A stretch of 64,000 bases of DNA, taken from assembly GCA_041905405.1 (NCBI GenBank), contig JAYRLC010000009.1, positions 1 to 64,000 of the forward strand. The letters are read 5' to 3'. The stretch's first letter is position 1. Every line of letters starts with the position of its first letter. The DNA comes from RAM1 sp041905405. GTDB taxonomy: Bacteria; Pseudomonadota; Gammaproteobacteria; Burkholderiales; Burkholderiaceae_C. Position numbers and translations under genes: made by a program. Below are positions 8,366-16,384 of this stretch, piece after piece. The notes beneath the pieces were generated by a model. The model had not been told where the DNA came from. It worked only from the letters and a program-made list of their open reading frames with translations, and searched no databases.

Positions 8366-11300
8366 ATGCGTCTTTACTCGCTGCGCAGGATCCTGGGCAT
8401 CAGCCTGCTGCTGCTCACGCTCGTGCCTGCGGCGTTGGTCGCCTGGCTGATGGCGCGGGCCAGCTCGCAGGCAGTCCAGGAGCAGGCCGGCACCATCCTG
8501 ACCCATGTTGCAGAACTGGTGCAGGCGGGCACGGAAGACCACTTGCGTCAGGCGCATGGCATGCTCAACGGACTCTTTCCTGAGCGCATGACCCCGGCCC
8601 AGATCCGCCAGGCGCGCACCTGGCTGGCTGAGCCTGGCGAGTTCGAAGCCATGGCTTTTGCGCTCACGCGGCAATCGCCGTCGGTGCCCACGCTCTATTT
8701 CGGAAACGTCCGGGGCGAGTACTTCGGCGTTGAAAGCACGGGCGACGGTGTCCAGGTCTCCGTGCGCAAGGCGGGGGAGGGCGGCCGCCTGTTCTACCAG
8801 GCGCAGCGGCCCGGTGACCGGACGCGGCTGCAACGCAGCGAAGGCATCAGCTTTGAGCCGCGCACGCGGCCCTGGTACACGGCGGCCATGCAAGCCAAAG
8901 GCCGTGTGTTTTCGGCGGTGCAGGTTTCGCCGCAGCACCGCCAGCTCATGGTGACCCTGTCGCAGCCCGTCTATGACGCAGATGGCGGTGCAGCCGGTGT
9001 GTTTGGCACCGACCTTTACCTGCAACAGTTGGCTGATGCCCTGCGCACGCAGCGCATCAGCTCACGCGGTGCGGCTTTTGTGGTGGATGAGCGGGGTGCG
9101 TTGGTGGCCAGTTCGGCAGGCGATCCGCTGTATGCGGAGGTCGCCGGCGGGATCGAGCGGCGCAGCCCGGCCGACAGCGCCAACGCCGTCATACGCGCCG
9201 GCTTTGCCGCGCTGCAGGGATTGCAGGCCAGCCGCAGTACCGACAGCGTGGCGCATGACACCCGGCTGCAGCGCCTGCCCTCGGCCGACGGCACGCTGCT
9301 CATGGTGCAGCGCCCGTTCGGCGAGGCGCTGGGCTTGCGCTGGACGCTGGTGGTGGCTGCACCCGAGACAGACTTCACGGCAGAAATCACCCGTGCGTGG
9401 AAGGTCTCGCTGGGCGTGATTGCCGCGCTCGTGGCGCTTTCCACGCTGATCGCGCTGCTGGTGGCGACGGGCATCGGGCGCCGGCTTGGGCGTCTGAGCC
9501 GCGCGGCGGAGCAGATCGGGCGTGGCGAAGTGCCCGTGATCGACCGGGCCACGCACATCCGCGAAATCCGGCAGCTTTCCGGGGTGCTGCATGACAGCGC
9601 GGAGCAGTTGCAGACCTACCGCGAACAGGTGCTGCAGGATGCGCGGGCCTTGCAGGAAGCCAACGAAACCCTCGAAGCGCGGGTGCAGGAGCGCACGGCC
9701 GAACTGGCCGCGTCGCGTGAGGAGGCGCTGGCGGCGGCGCGTGCCAAGGCGGCGTTCCTGGCGACCATGAGCCATGAAATCCGCACGCCTCTGAACGGCG
9801 TGGTTGGCATGAGCACGCTGCTGGCCGAGACGCCGTTGGACCCTGAACAGCGCGACTACCTGCAGACGGTGCGCCTGTCCAGCGACCAGCTGCTGGCCGT
9901 GATCAATGACGTCCTGGACTTCTCGAAGATCGAGTCGGGCAAGCTGGACCTTGAGTCCGAGCCGCTGAGCCTGCGCGGCGCGGTCGAGGAGGCCTGCGAC
10001 ATCGCGGCGCCGCGCGCGCGTGAAAAAGGCCTTGAGCTCATTGTCGACGTGGCCGAAGCACGGGCCGGTGGCATGCCCGCCGCGATCAAGGGCGACATCA
10101 CGCGGTTGCGCCAGGTGCTGATCAACCTGGTCAACAACGCCGTCAAATTCACGGCGCAGGGTGAGGTCACGGTGCAGGTCCGGCTGATGAAGGCTGACGA
10201 CGGCGTGGGCCGGTCCGTCATTGAATTCCGGGTGATGGACAGCGGCATCGGCATTCCGTCCGAACGCCTGGCATCACTGTTCGAGGCCTTCACGCAGGTG
10301 GATGCCTCCACCACACGCAAGTATGGCGGCACGGGCCTGGGGTTGGCCATCTGCAAACGGCTGGTGGAACTCATGGGAGGCAACATCGGCGTCGAAAGCG
10401 AGCTGGGCAGGGGCTCCACCTTCTGGTTCACGATCGCGGCCGAACCGACCGATGAAGCAACGCCTGCCTTTGGTGCGGCGGTGCTGGGTACGCTCAAGTC
10501 CAACCGCGCGATGATCGTCGACGACCATGCCACCAACGTGCGCATCCTCACGCGGCAACTGCAGCTGTGGGGGATGGAGGTGGTCAGCGCCGACTCCGGT
10601 GCGAGGGCACTCGAGCTGCTGGAGCAGGCCGCGGGCGCCGCGGCGCGCGGTGACGCTTGGCTGCCCGACATCATCATCACCGACATGCACATGCCCGAGA
10701 TGGATGGGGTGACGCTGGCGCGCAGTATCAAGGCCACCCCTGACTGGCGCGACATTCCTTTGGTGCTCCTGAGCTCGGGCTTCATGCCCGCCGGAGACGA
10801 AAACGCCAGCCTGTTTGACGCACGCCTGCTCAAGCCGGCGCGGCAAAGCCAGCTCTTTGACACCATCGCGCGCTGCATCTCGTCCGACGGCACATCGGGC
10901 AGCCGCCAGGGCAGTCTGGTGACCGAGGCCAAGAAGCACGCCACTGTTCTGGTGGCGGACGACAACGCGGTCAACCTCAAGGTGGCCTGCGCGATGCTTC
11001 TCAAGCTGGGCTACGACATCATCACGGCCGTGGATGGGCGCGAGGCTGTCGAAGCCGTTGCCCACGCCATGATGCACGGGCACCGCATCGACGCGATCCT
11101 CATGGACGTGAACATGCCCGACGTCGACGGGTTGCAGGCAACGCAGCAGATCCTGGCGGCCTGGGGCGAGCGTGCACCGCCCATCATCGCGCTCACGGCT
11201 GCGGCGTCGGCGGAAGACCAGGCCCGTTGCGAGGCGGCCGGCATGCAGGACTACCTGACCAAGCCGCTGCAGGTGGCAGCGCTTGCGAACGCCATCGAGA

Positions 11301-11770
11301 AATGGGTGGATGCGGGTGCCGTCGCCGCGCAGGCATCAGCCGATACCGGGGGCAGCGGCGCGGCGGAGCGGGCGCGCGTGGCGTCCCCTGCAGCCGCTGC
11401 GCCAGCGTCAACTGCCGTGGCCCCGGCGGGACCGCTCATGGACTTCAGCCGGCTCAACGAGTTCAAGGAGTTCGACGACGAGGAGCAGAGCATGACCCGC
11501 GAGGTGGTCGGGCTGTTCCTGGCGGACGCACCGCGCAGGCTGGACGCCATCGCCCAGGCCCTTGCGTCCGGTGACAACGAGGAGCTTTCCCGCGCCGCAC
11601 ATGCCCTCAAGGGTGCGGCGGGCAATATCGGCGCGGTGGCAGTGCAGGCAGTCTGCGCCACGCTGGAAGCCGAAGCCAAGGACGGGCATCCGGGCGACCC
11701 GTCTGTGTACGTCACGCAGCTGCAGGAGCTGCTGGCCGCGACCCGCCAGGCGCTCGCACCCTGGACATAG
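8366..11770 (+). CDS. Hybrid sensor histidine kinase with two receivers and Hpt domain
   Basis: A 1134-residue membrane phosphorelay kinase. It has a membrane helix at 11-30, a large periplasmic sensor (Cache-like, with an FEPRTRPWY motif), a second helix near 350-370, and a HAMP linker (LGRLSRAAEQIGRG). The HisKA dimerisation domain carries the phospho-His near 470 in SHEIRTPLNG, and the ATPase has N- and G-boxes (NLVNNAVKF, GTGLGLAICKRL). Two receivers follow, with Asp near 773 (DMHMPEMDG) and near 913 (MDVNMPDVDG). A C-terminal Hpt domain has its His near 1079 in HALKGAAGN. The ligand is unknown. It lies 8 bases after the response regulator. Confidence 0.95.
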   Translation: MRLYSLRRILGISLLLLTLVPAALVAWLMARASSQAVQEQAGTILTHVAELVQAGTEDHLRQAHGMLNGLFPERMTPAQIRQARTWLAEPGEFEAMAFALTRQSPSVPTLYFGNVRGEYFGVESTGDGVQVSVRKAGEGGRLFYQAQRPGDRTRLQRSEGISFEPRTRPWYTAAMQAKGRVFSAVQVSPQHRQLMVTLSQPVYDADGGAAGVFGTDLYLQQLADALRTQRISSRGAAFVVDERGALVASSAGDPLYAEVAGGIERRSPADSANAVIRAGFAALQGLQASRSTDSVAHDTRLQRLPSADGTLLMVQRPFGEALGLRWTLVVAAPETDFTAEITRAWKVSLGVIAALVALSTLIALLVATGIGRRLGRLSRAAEQIGRGEVPVIDRATHIREIRQLSGVLHDSAEQLQTYREQVLQDARALQEANETLEARVQERTAELAASREEALAAARAKAAFLATMSHEIRTPLNGVVGMSTLLAETPLDPEQRDYLQTVRLSSDQLLAVINDVLDFSKIESGKLDLESEPLSLRGAVEEACDIAAPRAREKGLELIVDVAEARAGGMPAAIKGDITRLRQVLINLVNNAVKFTAQGEVTVQVRLMKADDGVGRSVIEFRVMDSGIGIPSERLASLFEAFTQVDASTTRKYGGTGLGLAICKRLVELMGGNIGVESELGRGSTFWFTIAAEPTDEATPAFGAAVLGTLKSNRAMIVDDHATNVRILTRQLQLWGMEVVSADSGARALELLEQAAGAAARGDAWLPDIIITDMHMPEMDGVTLARSIKATPDWRDIPLVLLSSGFMPAGDENASLFDARLLKPARQSQLFDTIARCISSDGTSGSRQGSLVTEAKKHATVLVADDNAVNLKVACAMLLKLGYDIITAVDGREAVEAVAHAMMHGHRIDAILMDVNMPDVDGLQATQQILAAWGERAPPIIALTAAASAEDQARCEAAGMQDYLTKPLQVAALANAIEKWVDAGAVAAQASADTGGSGAAERARVASPAAAAPASTAVAPAGPLMDFSRLNEFKEFDDEEQSMTREVVGLFLADAPRRLDAIAQALASGDNEELSRAAHALKGAAGNIGAVAVQAVCATLEAEAKDGHPGDPSVYVTQLQELLAATRQALAPWT

Positions 11771-11823
11771 CGCCGGCTTGTGCGGGTGGTTCCTGTTAAT
11801 TTGTCACACGATTGACGGGCATA

Positions 11824-11891
11824 TTCACCGCCTGAAAACCCCGGTTGTTCCTACTCTTGGAAACAGGAGTAACAACGTTGGGGGCGGTGAA
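11824..11891 (+). promoter_or_regulatory. Long dyad in the leader before the LuxR-type gene
   Basis: The 9-base arms TTCACCGCC (11824-11832) and GGCGGTGAA (11883-11891) are perfect complements. Nested within are GTTGTT (11844-11849) with AACAAC (11871-11876) and ACTC (11853-11856) with GAGT (11867-11870). The structure ends three bases before the ATG and covers the ribosome-binding region. It could be an RNA hairpin limiting translation, or an operator. There is no direct evidence for either. Confidence 0.45.
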
Positions 11892-11893
11892 AA

Positions 11894-12550
11894 ATGGACA
11901 TCTTTCTTGAAGGTCAGGCGCCGGGCACGGGCCTGCTGGCGGGCGATGGGGACGGACAGGAGGCGGCCCTGGGGCTGCTGATGATGAACGAGCTCGCGTT
12001 CGGCGTGATCGTTGCGACGCTGCAGGGGCGGGTGGTCCAGGCCAACCAGATGGCCCGCCAGGAACTGGCGCGCTTTCGTGTCCTGGGTGTGGCAGAGGGG
12101 CAGATCCGCGCCGCGCAGCCGGACGATGCCCGCGCGCTGCACGAGGCCCTGATCAAGGCCTCCCGGGGCAAGCGCAGCCTGCTTGCCATGCCGGTGACGG
12201 GCGGGGGTGCGCTGTCGCTGGCTGTCCTGCCGCTTCGAGGCGACGCCGCCGGGAAGGTGGGCCACGTTGCGTTGATTCTCTCGCGCGCATCCGTGTGCGA
12301 AACGCTGATGTTGTGCTTCTTTGCCCGTGCCCACGGGCTGACCAGCACCGAAGAGCATGTGCTGGGCATCCTGTGCCAGGGCTATTCGGCGCCCGAGATC
12401 GCATCGCAGATGGACATCGCGGTCTCCACGGTGCGCAGCCATGTGCGCAGCCTTTGCGCCAAAACACAATCCAGCGGAGTGCGTGAACTCGTCAACCGCG
12501 TGGCCGTGTTGCCGCCGGTGGCGGCGATCGCACACGAACAGGTCCATTGA
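11894..12550 (+). CDS. LuxR-family transcriptional regulator
   Basis: A 218-residue regulator. The N-terminal region (about 30-130) looks like a degenerate PAS-type sensor with no clear ligand residues. The C-terminal LuxR helix-turn-helix spans about 148-205: LTSTEEHVLGILCQGYSAPE, IASQMDIAVSTVRSHVRSL. The spacing and conserved glycine, valine and arginine residues are family-typical. It follows the hybrid kinase by about 120 bases and has a long dyad in its leader. It has no receiver domain, so a direct phosphorelay output role is not supported. Confidence 0.85.
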   Translation: MDIFLEGQAPGTGLLAGDGDGQEAALGLLMMNELAFGVIVATLQGRVVQANQMARQELARFRVLGVAEGQIRAAQPDDARALHEALIKASRGKRSLLAMPVTGGGALSLAVLPLRGDAAGKVGHVALILSRASVCETLMLCFFARAHGLTSTEEHVLGILCQGYSAPEIASQMDIAVSTVRSHVRSLCAKTQSSGVRELVNRVAVLPPVAAIAHEQVH

Positions 12551-12620
12551 CGCCGGGACCGCATGCGGCGCCGCGACGGAGGTTGCCCCATGCTAGAGTT
12601 TCCGCAGCGAGGGACACGTC

Positions 12621-13286
12621 ATGACGACTACAAGTACGGGCCTTGCCGCGGCCCATGAAAAGCTGGTTGCCGCCCTGAATCCGGGCGTGCGCAACCTCGC
12701 GTTGCGCGGCCATTTCCGCAGCTACCGCAAGAACGTCATCATCATCAACGAAGGTGAGATTGGTGACTCGATGTTCGTTCTGTTGCAGGGCAAGGTTCGC
12801 GTGTTCGCGACCGACATCGATGGGCGCGAACTGACCTATGGCGTCATCAACGAGGGCGACTATTTTGCAGAAATGTGGCTGGATGGCGGCCCGCGCTCCG
12901 CGTCGGTCATGACCCTGGAGCCGTGCATCTGCTCGGTGGTGGGACGGGACGCCCTGCGGGAACATCTGACCGCCGAGCCCGAGTTTGCGCTGGACCTTGT
13001 GACCCAGGTGATTCGCCGGGCACGTGCGGCAACCGAGACGGCACGCAACATGGCGCTGCTGGACGTGTATGGCCGCCTGGTCGCCACACTGGAAAGCTAC
13101 CAGGGCGCCGCTGGCACCGACGCGCCCGTGATCCTGGAGCGTGTGACCCACCAGGACGTTGCGAGCCGTATCGGTGCCTCACGCGAAATGGTCAGCCGCC
13201 TGCTCAAGGACCTGGAACGCGGCGGCTACATCGAGCTGGGCGTCAAGCGCATCACGCTCAAGAAGAAGCTGCCGGCGCGCTGGTAG
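12621..13286 (+). CDS. Crp/Fnr-family transcriptional regulator
   Basis: A 221-residue regulator with an N-terminal cyclic-nucleotide-binding barrel (about 28-145) and a C-terminal winged helix (THQDVASRIGASREMVSRLL, near 174-193). The Glu in FAEMWLDGGPRSAS and its following Arg-Ser match the positions that hold the ribose and phosphate of cAMP in Crp, so nucleotide binding is plausible. No FNR-type cysteine cluster is present. A TAGAGT box lies at 12594. The gene converges with the protease operon, which includes a complete class III cyclase. Confidence 0.9.
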   Translation: MTTTSTGLAAAHEKLVAALNPGVRNLALRGHFRSYRKNVIIINEGEIGDSMFVLLQGKVRVFATDIDGRELTYGVINEGDYFAEMWLDGGPRSASVMTLEPCICSVVGRDALREHLTAEPEFALDLVTQVIRRARAATETARNMALLDVYGRLVATLESYQGAAGTDAPVILERVTHQDVASRIGASREMVSRLLKDLERGGYIELGVKRITLKKKLPARW

Positions 13287-13296
13287 CGCGCCGCTG

Positions 13297-15246
13297 CTAC
13301 ATCCGGTTCAGGATACGCCGCGCGGCCTGGGGCGCCGCATCGCTCGTGCCCGCCAGGCGAGCGACCCCGCCACTGCGCGTACCGGCGGCTTTCAACCCCA
13401 GCAGGGCCGCGTTCTCATCGCTGAAAGCCTGGGTGTCCGGCACTTTGACGACAACAGGGCGTTCGGGCCGCGATGCATCAGGGTCGGGTTTGCGTGGCGA
13501 ATAGTGGGCCCAGGACCCGTCGGCAATACGCGTGCCTCCGACAGACACGGTTTGCGAGCCTGTGCCGATGCTGTTGAAATTGCCGCTGCGCCGGATCAGC
13601 GAGGGGTTGTCCGGGTGATCGACCCAGTCGCCGGGATTGCCGCTGGTGTTGTAGAAGCGGTCTTCAAAATGCGATTGCCGCGCGCCGCCCCGGGCCGGTA
13701 TCACGACATCGTCGCGTTCCACATACGCATCGATCGTGACCGAACCGCTGCGCGTATTGGTCAGGCTGATTTCCCAGAGGCCTGCCGGCGCGGTCGCGTC
13801 CTCGCGCTTGAAGCTGAAGCTGGGCGCCAGCGCCAGCAAGGCGCAGGTTCCGTGGTTGCCCGTGGCGACATGCCGCGGGTAAATCAGCGCGCACACGGGC
13901 TTGTCGCCCCCGTCCAGCCACATGCGGGACTGGCCAATGCGCAATGTCGGCAGCGCCGTCCGGCCCGGCGGCGTGATCTGCAGTTCAATGCCTTCGGCGT
14001 CCGGGGGAAGCCACAGTTCCAGAAAGCTCTGGCTGGCGTCATCCGGCAGAACCCGCCAGTGCAACGTCTCGCTCTGGCCGCGGCGCAGCGTCAGGTTCGC
14101 ATGCGTACGGTCCTGGTAGCTGTTGCCCGCGGCGATCACGATGGCCAGCCTGCGGTTGCCAAGCAGCGCCAGCAGTTGGTCCATGGCCGCTTCGAGCAGG
14201 GACGTTCCGTCATGCGGCCCGGCCAGCGTGCCAAAGCTCACGTTCACCGTGACCTGCGCGGAGGCCGCGCAACGCGACAGGATGTACATCAGCCCGTCCA
14301 GCACATGCACATTCATGGACCCGCCGGACGTATCGGCCACGGTGTCATAGTCCAACTGCACCGCCACCAGCGGGCAGCGGCTCGCGTCGTCGCCGGCTTC
14401 GGCCCAGGACGGAGGCGCATCAAAACCCGGCGGCAGGTTGGCGACCTGCGCCTCCATGGTGCGGGGTCCCGCCGCCAGATCCGCCACGTGGGTACCGTGG
14501 CTTGTCGGTGTATCCAGCGCATGGAACTGGATGCGGCCTTGCGGTGGTTCCTGGCCCAGCGTGGACAGCCCCAGGTCGATGTAGACCCCGCCTTCGTCCA
14601 CCATGCCGCCGAAAACATTGGCCTGCATCGCGGCGTGGATGTCCGCCCCCGTCAGTTCATGGCCGTAGCCCATGGTGGCGGGAATGGACCCCTTGCCGGC
14701 ATGGTCCTGCCGCCAGAAAAAGGCTGTGCGCGGCCGGCCGCGCGGGTCCAGAAAGTTGGTGTGCGCCAAAGCCAGGCTGTCGTCGATGATGCCCAGAACC
14801 TTGCCGGTCAGCAGCCTGTCGCCCGGGGACATGGCGCTGTTGCTCCCGCTGGTGTGGCCTGTGGGGTCGTCGGTGCCGTTGCCCGCGGGCAGGCCCAACT
14901 CCAGCCGTTTGACCAGCGAGTGGAGATTGCCCCCTGGCGCTACGTGCTGGAAAAACGCCGGCCGCACACGCGCGGTGCAAAAACTCAAGCCTGCCGGCGC
15001 CGCGCGCGAGGTATAGACCGGCGGCACATGCAGCCAGCGGCGCGAGGCCGCCGCAACCAGCTGGCTAATGCTGACGCCGGGATGGAGCTCAAGCGCGATG
15101 GGCAGCCACCGTGGCTGTCGGCCGCCGTAACCGGCAAACTGGTCTGCTTCTGCCCACACGAGGTAGGGGTCTGCGCCGTCCGTCGCGCCCGGGCGCGCCC
15201 AGTCGATGCCCGTGAAGCCGCCAGTGGGGAGTAGCGTCCAGTGCAT
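13297..15246 (-). CDS. Subtilisin-like S8 serine peptidase, C-terminally short
   Basis: A 649-residue S8-family peptidase. The triad is visible: Asp near 154 in GIIDDSLALAH, His near 248 in SHGTHVADLAAG and Ser near 635 in LAGTSDAAPQ. The oxyanion Asn is in IVIAAGNSYQDR. A roughly 150-residue N-terminal domain without signal peptide precedes the catalytic part. About 225 residues of insert, with beta-rich repeats, lie between the Asn and Ser. Only 14 residues follow the catalytic Ser; classical subtilisins have about 50. It is the last gene of a three-gene operon, 7 bases after the PAP2-like gene. Target unknown. Confidence 0.88.
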   Translation of the reverse strand: MHWTLLPTGGFTGIDWARPGATDGADPYLVWAEADQFAGYGGRQPRWLPIALELHPGVSISQLVAAASRRWLHVPPVYTSRAAPAGLSFCTARVRPAFFQHVAPGGNLHSLVKRLELGLPAGNGTDDPTGHTSGSNSAMSPGDRLLTGKVLGIIDDSLALAHTNFLDPRGRPRTAFFWRQDHAGKGSIPATMGYGHELTGADIHAAMQANVFGGMVDEGGVYIDLGLSTLGQEPPQGRIQFHALDTPTSHGTHVADLAAGPRTMEAQVANLPPGFDAPPSWAEAGDDASRCPLVAVQLDYDTVADTSGGSMNVHVLDGLMYILSRCAASAQVTVNVSFGTLAGPHDGTSLLEAAMDQLLALLGNRRLAIVIAAGNSYQDRTHANLTLRRGQSETLHWRVLPDDASQSFLELWLPPDAEGIELQITPPGRTALPTLRIGQSRMWLDGGDKPVCALIYPRHVATGNHGTCALLALAPSFSFKREDATAPAGLWEISLTNTRSGSVTIDAYVERDDVVIPARGGARQSHFEDRFYNTSGNPGDWVDHPDNPSLIRRSGNFNSIGTGSQTVSVGGTRIADGSWAHYSPRKPDPDASRPERPVVVKVPDTQAFSDENAALLGLKAAGTRSGGVARLAGTSDAAPQAARRILNRM

Positions 15247-15253
15247 GGGTCTG

Positions 15254-16360
15254 TCACTTCAGGGGCAGCCATTCCTTGGCGGCCTTGTCCCACATGAACG
15301 CGAGCAATGATGACGGCGAAATCGTGCCTGTCCGCGCGAGATATTCGTAGTACCCACTGGTGTTGTCATTCATGGATACACGTGGATCAAAATCGACTAC
15401 GGTGCCCTTGGCGCCGTGGAACCTGGTGCCATCGAACCCGCGTTCGTGCAGCTTCGTGCTGCCAATGCAGCGTGCAACGAAGAATTCGGCCAGCGCCGTC
15501 CCCAACAAACGTCCGACGGCACTGTCGACCGGATAGTGGACGCCTGCGACGACGCGGTTGGTTGCGACACGGGCCGCGAGCCGTTGTAGTTGTTCTGCGT
15601 ACTTGTCTCCGGTTCCGTTCACGCTCTGAAGCAGCGACTGCAACAGCACGGCGACCACATACGATTCAGTCGCATGCCCGCTTGGCCAACTGCCGTGCCC
15701 AGGTGTGGGGATCATGGGCTGAATTTGCGGGGACAGCTGGAATGGCCTAGGACAGGCGAATGCATGCTTGAACCGCATCTCAACACTCACTGCCAAAGAG
15801 AGCGCGAGTGAAACCAGTTGCTGGGTCCACGGATGACGATGCGGTTGCATGCCGATCACCGGTGCCCAGAAGGGAACCTGAGACGGAAGTGTTTGGGCGA
15901 GAACTTCGCTGCCTCGGTCATGTCGCAGTTCTGCATAGTTGGAGACCAAAGCGAGTTGCTGCTTGAAAACCTGAGCCGTCGGCCTGCGAAGCGACACCAG
16001 CGTCTGCTTGGACAACTTTTTTTGGCTGAGATCTACAAACTTCAGTTCGACCGTCTGCGAGGACTGCTTGATATCGAAACAAAGACCCGAAAGCAGATCC
16101 GTTTCGCACGCCTGTAGGCGAGGCACCACATCCCAGTGCGCAAGGCGGTCCGCTTTGTCCAGTGGCAGGGGCATATCAATCGGTAGCGTTGCCCCGGCAA
16201 AAGGGCCTACCAATGCGGCGCGATTTTCATTTAGTGCGTTGGCCAGCAAAGGGCCGCTATCTGCGCCGGTTGGGCCCCAGCCACCCCAGCCACCCCAGCC
16301 ACCCCAGCCACCCCAGCCACCCCAGCCACCCCAGCCACCCCAGCCACCCAATACGCTCAT
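15254..16360 (-). CDS. PAP2/vanadium-haloperoxidase-fold protein with N-terminal GGW repeats
   Basis: A 368-residue protein. Residues 5-28 are eight Gly-Gly-Trp triplets right after MSVL. The C-terminal half is a PAP2/vanadium haloperoxidase domain with all three phosphate/vanadate-binding motifs: K198-x6-R205-P (KHAFACPRP), PSGH with His229 and R269-x5-H275-x3-D279 (RVVAGVHYPVD). It could be an acid phosphatase, lipid phosphatase or haloperoxidase. No clear membrane helices are seen, which argues against a classical membrane lipid phosphatase. Start supported by AGAAGGA. It lies between the cyclase (24-base gap) and the S8 peptidase. The repeats may mediate binding or be a processing or recognition tail; unknown. 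Confidence 0.87.
   Translation of the reverse strand: MSVLGGWGGWGGWGGWGGWGGWGGWGGWGPTGADSGPLLANALNENRAALVGPFAGATLPIDMPLPLDKADRLAHWDVVPRLQACETDLLSGLCFDIKQSSQTVELKFVDLSQKKLSKQTLVSLRRPTAQVFKQQLALVSNYAELRHDRGSEVLAQTLPSQVPFWAPVIGMQPHRHPWTQQLVSLALSLAVSVEMRFKHAFACPRPFQLSPQIQPMIPTPGHGSWPSGHATESYVVAVLLQSLLQSVNGTGDKYAEQLQRLAARVATNRVVAGVHYPVDSAVGRLLGTALAEFFVARCIGSTKLHERGFDGTRFHGAKGTVVDFDPRVSMNDNTSGYYEYLARTGTISPSSLLAFMWDKAAKEWLPLK
16275..16346 (-). repeat. Nine-base tandem repeat, eight exact copies, coding for Gly-Gly-Trp
   Basis: The plus-strand unit CCCCAGCCA is repeated eight times without a single change, in frame, at the 5' end of the PAP2-like gene. Nucleotide identity at every wobble position means recent expansion or homogenisation, since glycine codons could otherwise drift. 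Copy number may vary between strains; because the unit is a multiple of three, slippage would change length but not frame. Confidence 0.97.
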
Positions 16361-16384
16361 GATGTATTCCTTCTCAAAATCTAT

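Noticed and set aside
13159..15234. A 691-codon open frame on the plus strand
   Set aside because: It lies opposite the S8 peptidase, whose catalytic triad is complete on the minus strand; the plus frame has no recognisable domain.
16275..16346. CRISPR-like array
   Set aside because: The units are nine bases with no spacers and are in frame in a gene. This is a coding microsatellite.
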